From Orbaceae bacterium ESL0727 (GTDB lineage: Bacteria > Pseudomonadota > Gammaproteobacteria > Enterobacterales > Orbaceae), in contig JAQTHY010000001.1 of the NCBI GenBank assembly GCA_029433345.1, forward strand, positions 1,364,001 to 1,428,000: 64,000 nt of DNA, written 5' to 3'. The notes beneath the pieces were generated by a model that made no database searches, was not told where the DNA came from, and saw only the letters and a program-made list of their open reading frames with translations. Below, in pieces: positions 51,842 through 61,564 of this stretch. Position 1 is the first letter of the stretch. Each line of letters opens with the position of its first letter. Made by a program: the position numbers and the translations under genes.

Positions 51842-53134
51842 GTGGACGAAAACCTGATCAGAAAATTAGAAATATTGGCGGAATCTGCCAAATACGATAT
51901 CTCGTGCGCATCAAGTGGTACGACGCGTAAAAATCGAGATGGCGGCATTGGTAGTGCACATGGTTGGGGGATTTGTCATTCGTTTACGGCGGATGGCCGC
52001 TGTGTATCGCTGCTCAAAATCATGCTGACTAATTACTGTATGTTTGATTGTGCTTACTGTATTAATCGCCACAGTAATGATATTCCCCGCGCCGGTTTTA
52101 CCCCGAAAGAGTTGGCCAATTTGACGATTGAATTTTATCGTCGCAATTATATCGAAGGGCTATTTTTAAGCTCGGGCATTATTAAAAATGCTGATCATAC
52201 CATGGAACGCATGTTGCGCGTCGTCACTTTGTTGCGCAATGAACATCATTTTAATGGCTATATTCATATGAAGGCGATTCCTGGGGCAAGTGATGAGTTG
52301 ATTGCGCAAGCAGGTCTGTTGGTCGATAGATTAAGTGTGAATTTAGAAATTCCAACGGAACGGAATCTCAAATTGTTAGCGCCGGATAAAGATCACCAAT
52401 CCATTTACCAGCCGATGCGCCATATTCAGCAACATATGTTAGAAAATATTGAAGATCGCAAAAAGTTTCGTTCGGCACCTAAATTTGTGCCTGCCGGTCA
52501 AAGTACGCAAATTATTATTGGGGCGACCGATGAGAATGATCAGCAAATTTTACAGCTGACCTCTAAACTTTATAAGCGGCCGAGCATGAAACGTGTCTAT
52601 TATTCAGGATTTGTGCCGGTTAACAGTTATGATAAGCGATTGCCTGTCACTCAAGAGGTGCCGAGAACACGCGAAAATCGCCTTTATCAAGCTGATTGGT
52701 TGTTGCGTTTTTATCAATTTGATGTCAACGAAATTGTCAATGATGAGCATCCTGATTTGGATCTCTCGATTGATCCAAAATTGTCGTGGGCGGTACGTAA
52801 TCCGCATTATTTCCCGGTGGATGTCAATCGTGATAGTTATCAACAAATTTTGCGCGTCCCCGGAATTGGTGTAAAATCGGCAAAATTGATTGTATCGGCA
52901 CGCAGGCATCGGAAATTAAATTTAGATGCGTTAAAACGTATAGGTGTTGTCCTAAAACGGGCGCAGTTTTTTATTATTTGTCATGAAATGAAATCATTTA
53001 AATTACAAGACGCATCCCCTGAATATATTAAATTATCATTACAAGACACAGTACGCTTAACTGGGCCAGTGTCGGAACAACAGTCTCAACAGCAGCCGCA
53101 ACAACAACCACAACAGTTGGCGATGGTGTGGTAA
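51842..53134 (+). CDS. Putative DNA modification/repair radical SAM protein (TIGR03916 family)
   Basis: The 430-residue protein has a radical-SAM 4Fe-4S site C66-x3-C70-x2-C73 (CMFDCAYC) in an SPL-like barrel and a C-terminal helix-hairpin-helix near 335-350 (VPGIGVKSAKLIV) that suggests DNA binding. It ends in a glutamine-rich tail (QQQPQQQPQQ) from CAA-type repeats. It starts at GTG 7 nt after GGAG. It is paired with a TIGR03915 gene, its regular partner. The enzymatic reaction is unknown; the LexA box points to DNA damage. Confidence 0.88.
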   Translation: MDENLIRKLEILAESAKYDISCASSGTTRKNRDGGIGSAHGWGICHSFTADGRCVSLLKIMLTNYCMFDCAYCINRHSNDIPRAGFTPKELANLTIEFYRRNYIEGLFLSSGIIKNADHTMERMLRVVTLLRNEHHFNGYIHMKAIPGASDELIAQAGLLVDRLSVNLEIPTERNLKLLAPDKDHQSIYQPMRHIQQHMLENIEDRKKFRSAPKFVPAGQSTQIIIGATDENDQQILQLTSKLYKRPSMKRVYYSGFVPVNSYDKRLPVTQEVPRTRENRLYQADWLLRFYQFDVNEIVNDEHPDLDLSIDPKLSWAVRNPHYFPVDVNRDSYQQILRVPGIGVKSAKLIVSARRHRKLNLDALKRIGVVLKRAQFFIICHEMKSFKLQDASPEYIKLSLQDTVRLTGPVSEQQSQQQPQQQPQQLAMVW

Positions 53135-54067
53135 GTGATGGTGATCTTTTATTACGATAAAACCCTCGAAGGGTTGCTTTCTGCCGTGTTTGATGCATTT
53201 AAATTAAAAAAATCCCCCGAACAGTTGTTAACGCAAGGTGATATTGCGCCTCTGTTTGCGACTGATATTCATCATGTCGAGACACGAAATAGCAAATATG
53301 AACGGGTACAGCTAGCGATGACTAAACGATTAGCCAATATTACCTTGCGCCAACTGATGGCGGTATGGTTTTCAGAACTGCCAGAAAGTGATCATCTGAT
53401 TTTTCGCTATTTGTGCAAAACGTTTCGCTCGCCATCATCAATCGAAACCGATTTTGCCGATCCGGATGTGTTACAGGTGCGGCAAATTGCGCAAAAAGTA
53501 AGTAAAGAGTGCGAACATCTTCGGCAATTTGTGCGATTTAATGCGATTAATAATCCAACGCATCATTCAAATGATCATTCGACGCATATGGCAGGAGGGG
53601 AGCCGACGGCCTCTCCTCAATCAGAAAAAATCTACTTTGCGGTCGTCGACCCTATTTATAACGCCTTACCTTTAACGCTAGATTTTTTCGAGGATCGCTT
53701 TGCTGATCAAAAATGGGCAATTTATGATTCACGGCGCCAATATGGTTTTTTTTATGATCTAAAGCGTGTCGAACCGTTTAACTTGCTGGAACAGGATGAT
53801 TTGCTGGTGAATGATGCGATTAATTCGCACTATTTGACCGAGGATGAACAATTTTTTCAGCACATGTGGCAACGCTATTGTCAGGCCTTAACCATTAAAG
53901 AACGTCTAAATCCCAAATTACAGCGCCAATTTATGCCGAAACGGTTTTGGCATCATCTACCTGAGATGGCCATGTCGAACAATCCTACAAGCAACATTAC
54001 CGATCAACAGTATCGAGCAACAATATCCAACAACAGACCGGACAACATTACCAAGCAACAGAAATAG
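53135..54067 (+). CDS. TIGR03915-family putative DNA metabolism protein
   Basis: The 310-residue partner of the radical-SAM protein begins (GTG at 53135 or ATG at 53138) directly after its stop codon. The conserved DPIYNALPLTLDFFEDRFADQ and WAIYDSRRQYGFFYDL blocks are those of the TIGR03915 domain (residues about 165-270). A less conserved insertion with His/Asn/Ser lies before them. Function unknown; co-occurrence and translation coupling argue for a two-protein system. Confidence 0.85.
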   Translation: MMVIFYYDKTLEGLLSAVFDAFKLKKSPEQLLTQGDIAPLFATDIHHVETRNSKYERVQLAMTKRLANITLRQLMAVWFSELPESDHLIFRYLCKTFRSPSSIETDFADPDVLQVRQIAQKVSKECEHLRQFVRFNAINNPTHHSNDHSTHMAGGEPTASPQSEKIYFAVVDPIYNALPLTLDFFEDRFADQKWAIYDSRRQYGFFYDLKRVEPFNLLEQDDLLVNDAINSHYLTEDEQFFQHMWQRYCQALTIKERLNPKLQRQFMPKRFWHHLPEMAMSNNPTSNITDQQYRATISNNRPDNITKQQK

Positions 54068-54282
54068 AAGATAAACAAACGTAAAAAAGTGAGGTGATGC
54101 ATTTATGATTTGCCTAACGAATAGGGATGTTTTATTATTTTCTTTGAAACCGAGCAAAATAAAGCGCTATAATTCGCGCTTTATAATCTTTAGTTATATT
54201 GATGTGATTTTTTGTTCTTTAAATGTGTCATTCTTTATTGATAGACTGTCAAGGTACACAAAAATCCCAATGGAGAATGAAA

Positions 54283-55125
54283 ATGAAATTCTTTACCCAA
54301 AACAAAGTATCGAGATCATTGACTGTCACAGCCCTAATCACGCTATTATTTACGGCGAATGTTGCGTATGCCGATCGCCTGGATGATATCGAAAAACGGG
54401 GTGAAATCAAAATTGCCGTTTTTGATAGCAATCCGCCTTTTGGTTTTATTGATGAAAAAACCAATAAAATGGCGGGATTAGATGTGGATTATGCCAATGC
54501 GATTGGTAAATCCCTCAATGTCAAAGTGGATTTAGTGCCGACTAATCCGGCTAATCGAATTCCATTATTATCTTCCCAAAAGGCTGATCTGATTGTCGCC
54601 AATTTTACGGTGACTGAAGAACGAGCCAAAACAGTTGACTTCAGCTTACCTTATTTTGCCACCGGGCAGAAATTTATTGCGCGTAAGGGCGTATTAAAAA
54701 GTGCCGATGATTTGAAAAATCTTCGTATTGGTGCGGATAAAGGAACCGTGATGGAAATTACTTTACGCGACAAATATCCAACTGCCAAAGTGATCTCTTA
54801 TGATGATACACCGTTTGCTTTTTCAGCCTTACGCAATGGCGTCGTGCAAGCAATCACGCAAGATGATGCGAAATTAGTTGGCTTATTAGCCAATGTGCCT
54901 GCCGAACAGCGTGCAGCATTCGAAATTTCGCCATTTAGTATCACGAAAGAGTACCAAGCCGTTGGGATTCCTAAAGGTGAAACACGTTTGAAAGAAAAAG
55001 TAAACCAAACTTTATTGCAGATGGAAAAAGATGGCGAAGCCGTGGCAATCTACAACCGTTGGTTTGGGCCTGATACACCATCTGCTATGCCACGCGGTGA
55101 TTTTAAGATTGGTGATGGACAATAA
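54283..55125 (+). CDS. Periplasmic amino-acid-binding protein of an ABC importer
   Basis: Solute-binding protein of the polar amino acid family (280 residues). It has a signal peptide ending TANVAYA, then GEIKIAVFDSNPPFGFID and the family signature GLDVDYANAIGKSL. The start at 54283 is 7 nt after GGAGA; the ATG at 54277 is too close to it. Followed by two permease genes. A glutamate/aspartate-type ligand is likely but not proven. Confidence 0.9.
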   Translation: MKFFTQNKVSRSLTVTALITLLFTANVAYADRLDDIEKRGEIKIAVFDSNPPFGFIDEKTNKMAGLDVDYANAIGKSLNVKVDLVPTNPANRIPLLSSQKADLIVANFTVTEERAKTVDFSLPYFATGQKFIARKGVLKSADDLKNLRIGADKGTVMEITLRDKYPTAKVISYDDTPFAFSALRNGVVQAITQDDAKLVGLLANVPAEQRAAFEISPFSITKEYQAVGIPKGETRLKEKVNQTLLQMEKDGEAVAIYNRWFGPDTPSAMPRGDFKIGDGQ

Positions 55126-55130
55126 TCAGC

Positions 55131-55853
55131 ATGTTTGACAAACTATTAGCACCCCATTATTTGTGGTGGCTATGGGATGGATTTTTAGTTACGTTGGCAA
55201 TCTCATTCTTAACGATTGTGTTTGCCACGTTACTTGGCTTTGTGCTGGCGATTGCCCGGCAAAGTCGTTGCAAACCGTTGCAAATGCTTGTCATCAGTTA
55301 TAATGCCATATTTCGCTATTCACCTTTGCTGCCGCAACTCTTCTTCTGGTATTTTGGTATTGGCAATTTACTCCCGCTTGAATTTAAATTATGGTTATTT
55401 GACGAACCCCAAATTCAATTAGGATTTATGGTGCTCAAAATGCCATCCTTTGAATTTATTATTGGCTTAGCGGCGTTAACGTTTTACTCGAGTGCGTTTA
55501 TTGCCGAAGAATTTCGTGCCGGTATTTTGGGTGTCAAAGTGGGACAGACGCAGGCGTCGTTAGCGTTGGGATTGACCTGGTGGCAGACTATGCGTTATGT
55601 GGTTTTACCGCAAGGCTTTCGAATTGCCTTTCCACCGTTGATTGGCCAATATATGAATGTCATTAAAAATTCGTCATTGACGATGGCCATAGGGGTGCTC
55701 GAACTCTCTTATGTTTCACGACAAGTCGAAACCGAATCGTTAAAAACCTTCCAAGACTTTGCTGTGGCAACCTTTTTATATATTGTCGCCATTGTGATTG
55801 TCGGTACACTCGGTAACCTCTATCAAACTAAACGTTTACAAATTCGCAACTAA
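55131..55853 (+). CDS. Amino-acid ABC transporter permease (first)
   Basis: The 240-residue inner-membrane permease has about five helices. The ATPase-coupling EAA loop reads ALGLTWWQTMRYVVLPQGFRIAFPPL (in parts ALGLTWWQTMRYV and LPQGFRIAFPPL). It begins 5 nt after the binding-protein gene. Like GltJ it likely pairs with the next permease. Confidence 0.92.
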   Translation: MFDKLLAPHYLWWLWDGFLVTLAISFLTIVFATLLGFVLAIARQSRCKPLQMLVISYNAIFRYSPLLPQLFFWYFGIGNLLPLEFKLWLFDEPQIQLGFMVLKMPSFEFIIGLAALTFYSSAFIAEEFRAGILGVKVGQTQASLALGLTWWQTMRYVVLPQGFRIAFPPLIGQYMNVIKNSSLTMAIGVLELSYVSRQVETESLKTFQDFAVATFLYIVAIVIVGTLGNLYQTKRLQIRN

Positions 55854-55887
55854 AACGCTGCGGTCAAAGGAATAAAAGGCATAAATA

Positions 55888-56553
55888 ATGGAGCTGAAAG
55901 GAGTCGAAGTCATCTGGAATAACCTGGATTATTTAATGTGGGGTAATTTTCCGGGCGGAATCGCGTTAACGCTAATAATGAGTGTACTGGCGATTATTTT
56001 CTCTACTATTTTGGGGATTCTAACCGGCATAAGTTTAACGGTTGCGAAAGGCGTCATGCGCCAACTGTTAGTCTTGATTTTAGGATTTTTACGTGCGATT
56101 CCGATTATTATGCTCATCTTCTGGACCTATTTTTTACTGCCGGTTCTTTTCAATATTGATGTTCCCGCCATTGCAACGGTCATTTTTGCCTTATCACTGG
56201 TTGGCGCCGCGTATATTGCTTATTCCGTGTATGCCGGCATGATGGCGATCAAACCGGACCAATGGCAAGCAGCCTTTTCATTAGGCTTAACGCAGCGGCA
56301 AGTTATTTTATATGTTATTTTACCGCAGGCCTTGAAAATGATGCTGCCATCATTCATCAATCAATGGGTCTCTTTAATAAAAGATACCTCACTGGCTTAT
56401 GTGGTGGGCGTGGCTGAATTTACGTTTGTGGCGACACAAATTAATAATCGCAGCATGGTCTATCCAACCGAAATCTTTATTTTTGTGATTTTAGTCTATT
56501 TTGTGATCTGTTGGTTGCTAGATTTTACGGTGACGCGCATAGCGAAACGTTAA
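55888..56553 (+). CDS. Amino-acid ABC transporter permease (second)
   Basis: The 221-residue permease has the EAA loop FSLGLTQRQVILYVILPQAL. SD AAAGG is present. No ATP-binding subunit follows; the next gene (mlaA) is opposite and unrelated, so the importer must borrow an ATPase from elsewhere or its gene was lost. Confidence 0.92.
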   Translation: MELKGVEVIWNNLDYLMWGNFPGGIALTLIMSVLAIIFSTILGILTGISLTVAKGVMRQLLVLILGFLRAIPIIMLIFWTYFLLPVLFNIDVPAIATVIFALSLVGAAYIAYSVYAGMMAIKPDQWQAAFSLGLTQRQVILYVILPQALKMMLPSFINQWVSLIKDTSLAYVVGVAEFTFVATQINNRSMVYPTEIFIFVILVYFVICWLLDFTVTRIAKR

Positions 56554-56925
56554 TCATCAAGGCCATCAAGGTCTGCCTGTTATAGTGTTGGCGTGCTTTT
56601 ATCTATCCATGATTCATCTGACAATGATGAATAAAATAAGATGGATAGAATAAGATTAATAGAACAAAATGAATAAAATTAGATCAATAAAACAGTAATT
56701 AATTGACAGTGAAAATAAATCGATAGTAAAAATAAATCATAGCGCGTTACCCTATGATTTATCTGATAAAACGAGAGAACAACCTATACAGCAATTTATC
56801 CATAAAATTATACATAAACGTAGGGTAGTTCTGAAACATCGAAATAGTTATAGCAGAATAGCTAGATAATAAAAATAGTTACATACAATTGTTATATAAA
56901 AATAGTTATCTAGCGGATATGGTGC
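56554..56925. other. Convergent gap with AT-rich loose array and 32-nt motif
   Basis: 372 nt. AATAAAAT(T)AGAT-like words recur at 56635-56750, then motif copy 9. No gene seen. Confidence 0.55.
56808..56839 (+). repeat. 32-nt dispersed motif, copy 9
   Basis: Variant TTATACATAAACGTA, GGGTAG, TTCTGAAACAT; between convergent genes. Confidence 0.8.
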
Positions 56926-57684
56926 TTATTGGGCATCAATATCATCGATAATACCGTTTAAGCTTTCTTGTTGCTGCTGCTGTTTCTTTTCGTCGATTTT
57001 ACCGCCAGTAGCAAGAAAATCATGACGTTGGAAGTAAGCATTACGCATAAAGTTATAAGGATCATCGCTATTTTTAATTAAGTTTTCATAGTCAATAGCC
57101 ACAGCACGTGCTTCAATGCCATCAAATACACCCCGTACTACTGTCCATTGCCAATCTAACCAATATAAAGGTGGGTAAAGATTATCAACAAGGCTACCGC
57201 CATCTTCACGCAGTGTCGCCTGCCCATAAAAAGGAAGCACCACATAAGGGCCATATGGCACATCATAATGCCCTAAAACATTACCGAAACTACGTTGATT
57301 ACCTTTTTGTAATTGTGGATCGGCCATGCTAGCGACATCCATTAGCCCGGCAAAACCAAAAACGGTATTTAAAAAGAAGCGCGCAAGATGAACACCAGCT
57401 TGATGCCCTTCACCTTGTAGTAGGCTATTTACCATCGATGCAGGTTCAGATAAGTTAGATGAAAAATTAACGACACCTGTGCGGATAGGTTTTGGAACAT
57501 TATCTTTCCAAAATACAGCAACAGGCCGCAAAATGTACGGATCAAGCACATAATAGTTAAAATTGAACATGGTGCGATTAAAACCGGACATCTGATCGCT
57601 ATAGCTATTTGTTTCAGGTTCATATGATGCACAGCTCGTTAATGCCATGACCGAAAATAAAAGTGCGGGTATTCCTTTCTTCAT
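56926..57684 (-). CDS. mlaA: MlaA (VacJ) outer-membrane lipoprotein
   Basis: Outer-membrane component of the Mla pathway that returns misplaced phospholipids to the inner membrane. The 252-residue protein has lipobox LTSC (Cys18), DQMSGFNRTMFNFNYYVLD (in part SGFNRTMFNFN), RFFLNTVFGFAGLMDVAS and GPYVVLPFYG, all VacJ landmarks. The C-terminus is a Gln-rich run (QQQQQ). Monocistronic. Confidence 0.95.
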   Translation of the reverse strand: MKKGIPALLFSVMALTSCASYEPETNSYSDQMSGFNRTMFNFNYYVLDPYILRPVAVFWKDNVPKPIRTGVVNFSSNLSEPASMVNSLLQGEGHQAGVHLARFFLNTVFGFAGLMDVASMADPQLQKGNQRSFGNVLGHYDVPYGPYVVLPFYGQATLREDGGSLVDNLYPPLYWLDWQWTVVRGVFDGIEARAVAIDYENLIKNSDDPYNFMRNAYFQRHDFLATGGKIDEKKQQQQQESLNGIIDDIDAQ

Positions 57685-57806
57685 AATGTCGCTGTTTAAA
57701 ATAATGAATATGAGTTTGCCGATTGTATCATGTTTGTTCTAAATAGAAAATTCCTGATTAATTAATTGGCATTATCTCGACAAATTGATTAAACTATTCC
57801 GCCTGT

Positions 57807-57878
57807 GACCTCATAGTTAAATGGATATAACGAGCCCCTCCTAAGGGCTAATTGCTGGTTCGATTCCGGCTGGGGTCA
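57807..57878 (+). tRNA. tRNA-Arg (anticodon CCU), no encoded CCA
   Basis: Acceptor GACCTCA/TGGGGTC, D-arm AGTTAAATGGATATAACG, anticodon arm AGCCC-CTCCTAA-GGGCT (anticodon CCT in DNA) and T-arm GCTGG-TTCGATT-CCGGC. The core is nearly identical to E. coli argW. After the discriminator A the sequence reads AAAT, so CCA is absent, unlike most gammaproteobacterial tRNA genes. Confidence 0.88.
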
Positions 57879-58228
57879 AAATCCCAATCAAGATTAATAA
57901 CGCTTTATGATGATGCGTCCTTATCAATCTGACTTTTAAAAAATCAAACCCTTCTGATAACACCCCACAACGCTTAATAACGCTGATCTTTTGGCGGTAT
58001 TGTTGACGGTATGGTGACGGTACTATTGACAGTATTGGGATACTGACTTTGCGCAATAATTGGGCAAGGAATATGCCTGTTTATCGCCTAGGATGAGGTT
58101 ATTGAGATGTTCAACTTATAATCAACAAGATTATGTCTGGCAATTAACGCTATAAAAAATTTTTTTCTGGTATATTTATATTTTTTCAATAATATTATTA
58201 ACATAACTATTCATGAAAGGGAATATAA
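57879..58228. other. Gap after the tRNA gene
   Basis: 350 nt with loose TATTGTTGACGG/TATGGTGACGG repeats near 57998-58040 and an AT-rich promoter stretch before 58229. No integrase gene is seen here. Confidence 0.45.
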
Positions 58229-60817
58229 ATGAAGAAACAATACAAACGTAGCATAATTGCTACCTTAATTACGCTATCTTTACCCACCTTCGCTTATGGT
58301 GTAACCGTGGTGAGTCCAGAGGGGAGTTTTTTTATGCCAGTGATCAATGAGACCACGGCATCAATCAACCAAGATATTGAGAATAAATTAAACGATAATA
58401 GTTTACATAAAAATGAGCTGGTCAGTACATCCTCAATATCAAGCGGAATTTTCATACCACAAGATAGCAATGGCGTGGATGCAACCAATAATAATATATT
58501 GCTGGTTAGCGGTACACCATCTGGCCTTACTCATGTTTATGGCGGATATTGTCAAAATAGCACGAATAACTGTGCTATTAATGATACCCAGGCAGTCATT
58601 AGGAATGGTGTAATCAATGGCGACGCCGTTGGTGCACAGGGGTCCCCTGCGTATGCGAGTCAGTTTTCATCGACAGCAAACGGCAACATTTATTTAATGG
58701 GGGGCAGTGTTGGGGGTGATCTCGAAGGCGCTTCTGCTTTTTCTCATGGCGGTTCAGTTTCGGCAACGGGTAATGTTTATTTAACTGCTGGCAATGTTGG
58801 AAGGGATATTACTGGCGCTTATTCTAATTCTTCTTTTTCTTCTGCATCGTCGGTAGGTAATGTGTATTTAATCGGTGGCACTGTTGGCGAAGATGTGTTT
58901 GGCGCTTATGCTGATGCTTATAGTTCTTCTTCATATGCGCTCGGTAATGTTTATGTAATGGGCGGTACGGTAAATGAGGGCGTTGAAGGTGCGAGTTCTA
59001 ACAGTTATTCTGCGACAGCAACGGGTAACGTTTATCTAACCGATGGTGTTGTTAACGGTGAGGTACTTGGTGCTTCTGCTTCTTTTTCTGATTCTAGCTA
59101 TGCAAATACAGCAGTTGCGATCGGTAATGTTTATTTAACGGGCGGAATGGTGAGTGGGGGAGTGGCAGGCGCAACGTCTGATTCTCCTTACGCTTCTGCA
59201 ACAGGGAATGTCTATCTAACCGGGGGGACTGTTGGCGAAGGTATCATCGGTGCTTCGATTGTTGAAGATGATGTATCTCTTATTTCGGCAAATGCAAAAG
59301 GGAATGTTTATATTTATGGTGATGTTAAGTTACAAGATACCGGTAACGGACGCATGGTTTGGGGTGGGTATTTAGAGGTAGATAATACACCAACTTACTA
59401 TAACGTTTTTAATGATAATCTATTGTCAATGGGTAACGTTGCCTTGACAATGGATAAGTTGGGCAACTTTGCTACCTATAATTTCTATTTGAATGATTAT
59501 AATAAGCAGGTTGTCAACACCAATACGGGCTTATTGACGGTGACTGACGCGATACAAAATAACAATACCGTTGAAGATAATGGTGCCGGTGGTGTGACTA
59601 TCACTAAAAATAAATCAGCCGTTCATCTAGCTGGTATTTCGGGAGAAGGGCTGGTAAGAGATGGCGATACCATTACCTTAATTGATGCAAGTGGCTCGGG
59701 TGTCGAATTTATTCAAGGTGATAGTGACGCTGAATCTGTCAATAATATTGCTGGATTATTTTCTACCAAAACGGGCGATGTCGAAAAGGATATCCAAGTG
59801 GGCTTAGTTCGTAAAGTAGACGCGCATTATACCGTTGATGACATCAATAATAAAATCCTGGTGACGATAGGTAATCCTCTGGTAAGTCGATCCTTGTCAC
59901 AAAGGAATGTTAAGCCATTGGCAGAAGCGCGCGTTGCTGCGTTGCAAAATACGACACGCGGTGCTGATTTACTGCTAAGTACGATGACCGATAAAAAAGA
60001 AGTGGGAACGTTCACACCAATAGCGGCCATCGATGGTGGATTAAATACTTATCACAGTGGTTCATCAGTTGATTCGCGTGACTACCGCGTGATGGTTGGC
60101 TCGCGTTACCAGTTCTTTGAAAATCTTTTTGCAGGCATTGCGGTCGAATATGGTCGTAGCAATTACGATACCAATAATCACATTAATGGTGAAAAAATTG
60201 ACGGTAATGGCCATACGTATAACTACGGCATTTCACCTTTCACTAAATACATGCATGATTTAGATGTCGGGACTGTTTATGCGGATGCGGCTTTCCGATT
60301 TGGTCGTACCAGCACTGAATTTAAGTCCAATGATATCGTATTAGGTAACGGTAATCGCGCGCATTATAAGAGTAACGTGAATTATATGGGTGGATTAGTG
60401 GGTGGCGGTTATGTTTACCCGTTAAACAACACCTCAAGCTTTGATTCAGCTGTTCACTACCTCTATACGCGTTTAGGTTCGGATAGTATTGTCCTTGATG
60501 GAGATAAAGTTGATTTTAAAAACTCAACATCATCACGCGCACAATTAAAAGAGCAGTATAACTTTAAATCTTCTGAACAAATTACCTTATACCTAGCTGG
60601 TACTTATGAATATGAATTTAATGGCAAAGGTAAGGCATCAGTTTCAGGTATTAGCATTGATGCACCGACGGTTAAAGGATCAACCGGTATTTTAGAAGCG
60701 GGCATTAAAGCATTACCTACCGATAATAAAGACTTCAAAGTCAATATGGGCGTCAAAGGTTACGGTGGTAAACGTGACGGTGCGACGGCTAATGCAGCTG
60801 TTGAGTATAATTTTTAA
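58229..60817 (+). CDS. Autotransporter (type Va) with GNVYL-type passenger repeats
   Basis: The 862-residue protein has a signal peptide to about 24 and a passenger with seven repeats of 25-43 residues, each starting GNVYLxGGxVGxxxxGA (58680-59310), plus a degenerate eighth. The C-terminal ~265-residue beta-barrel (SRDYRVMVGSRYQFFENLFAGI) ends in EYNF as barrels do. The repeats should form a beta-helix. The Ser/Tyr/Ala-rich spacer between repeats varies in length. Probably a surface adhesin, first gene right of the tRNA; it could be island cargo. Confidence 0.88.
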   Translation: MKKQYKRSIIATLITLSLPTFAYGVTVVSPEGSFFMPVINETTASINQDIENKLNDNSLHKNELVSTSSISSGIFIPQDSNGVDATNNNILLVSGTPSGLTHVYGGYCQNSTNNCAINDTQAVIRNGVINGDAVGAQGSPAYASQFSSTANGNIYLMGGSVGGDLEGASAFSHGGSVSATGNVYLTAGNVGRDITGAYSNSSFSSASSVGNVYLIGGTVGEDVFGAYADAYSSSSYALGNVYVMGGTVNEGVEGASSNSYSATATGNVYLTDGVVNGEVLGASASFSDSSYANTAVAIGNVYLTGGMVSGGVAGATSDSPYASATGNVYLTGGTVGEGIIGASIVEDDVSLISANAKGNVYIYGDVKLQDTGNGRMVWGGYLEVDNTPTYYNVFNDNLLSMGNVALTMDKLGNFATYNFYLNDYNKQVVNTNTGLLTVTDAIQNNNTVEDNGAGGVTITKNKSAVHLAGISGEGLVRDGDTITLIDASGSGVEFIQGDSDAESVNNIAGLFSTKTGDVEKDIQVGLVRKVDAHYTVDDINNKILVTIGNPLVSRSLSQRNVKPLAEARVAALQNTTRGADLLLSTMTDKKEVGTFTPIAAIDGGLNTYHSGSSVDSRDYRVMVGSRYQFFENLFAGIAVEYGRSNYDTNNHINGEKIDGNGHTYNYGISPFTKYMHDLDVGTVYADAAFRFGRTSTEFKSNDIVLGNGNRAHYKSNVNYMGGLVGGGYVYPLNNTSSFDSAVHYLYTRLGSDSIVLDGDKVDFKNSTSSRAQLKEQYNFKSSEQITLYLAGTYEYEFNGKGKASVSGISIDAPTVKGSTGILEAGIKALPTDNKDFKVNMGVKGYGGKRDGATANAAVEYNF

Positions 60818-60903
60818 TAGTGCGTTATGCTTACAAAATAAAAAGCGTCAATGTAAACGTGATCCAATAAAATTGGGACACGTTTAGTTAAACACCTTGT
60901 CAG

Positions 60904-60940
60904 GCCTGATTACGATATTGATTCGGAATCAGGCTTTTTA
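60904..60940 (+). terminator. Terminator after the autotransporter
   Basis: GCCTGATT/AATCAGGC stem, 15-nt loop, then TTTTTA. Confidence 0.8.
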
Positions 60941-60986
60941 GTTCAATTGGATGATCTGTTTTTGATGATCATATTGACACTTGATT

Positions 60987-61280
60987 TTAATATGTATTTT
61001 CTCGTTGATATTTAATGGATACCACCACAACGACATCATCACCCGTTTTATATCGATACCATGCTTTATATCCACGCGAACCAAAAGGAATGATTAATAT
61101 TCGAAAGTCTGTTCGTTCCTTATCTAGTGCATTTGCCATCGGTGTTTCAGTCAAACTGTTAAGATATAAACGAATAGTGTTTATTGCTTCTTTAGCTGCT
61201 TGAGGATTTTTAGTTTGCAAAAACAGCCTCAAACGGCTTAAATCATCCAAAGCATTTCTAGTTAAAATCACTTGTGGCAT
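60987..61280 (-). CDS. RelE/ParE-family toxin
   Basis: This 97-residue protein starts MPQVILTRNALDDLSRLR and has the compact RelE/ParE fold pattern (DFRILIIPFGSRGYKAWYRY, VVVVVSIKYQRE). Proteins of this group either cut mRNA on ribosomes or poison gyrase; which one applies cannot be told. It overlaps the antitoxin gene by 13 nt. Confidence 0.85.
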   Translation of the reverse strand: MPQVILTRNALDDLSRLRLFLQTKNPQAAKEAINTIRLYLNSLTETPMANALDKERTDFRILIIPFGSRGYKAWYRYKTGDDVVVVVSIKYQRENTY

Positions 61281-61549
61281 AGCGGTACATCTTGCTCGTT
61301 GTCAGTTCCCCAACTGTTTAACCAGGTATCAGCTTCAGCTAAAGTGACATGTAAACCTGTTTCTAGATAATCTTCATAGGAAGCTATAGCTTCTTTGCGT
61401 TCCTCTTCAATTCGCTCTTCTTGCTCAATAAAATAGGTGATTGCTGCTTTTGCCAGCGCGTGACTGGTACGATTTTTGATTGTTGCCAACCGATTTAAAC
61501 GGTCTTTATAACTTGAATCAAGTTTAATTGACATTGCTACAGTAGACAT
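61268..61549 (-). CDS. Ribbon-helix-helix antitoxin
   Basis: The 93-residue protein has an N-terminal RHH DNA-binding domain (AMSIKLDSSYKDRLNRLA, SHALAKAAITYFIEQEERI) and an acidic C-terminal part (ETGLHVTLAEADTWLNSWG) that would wrap the toxin. First gene of the pair; it probably represses its own promoter through the palindrome just upstream. Confidence 0.86.
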   Translation of the reverse strand: MSTVAMSIKLDSSYKDRLNRLATIKNRTSHALAKAAITYFIEQEERIEEERKEAIASYEDYLETGLHVTLAEADTWLNSWGTDNEQDVPLCHK

Positions 61550-61564
61550 TAATAAGCTCCATAG

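Noticed and set aside
57841-58056. Leftward frame containing TPAGIEPAISP at the tRNA 3' end
   Set aside because: The peptide is read from the antisense of the tRNA gene, a common artefact.
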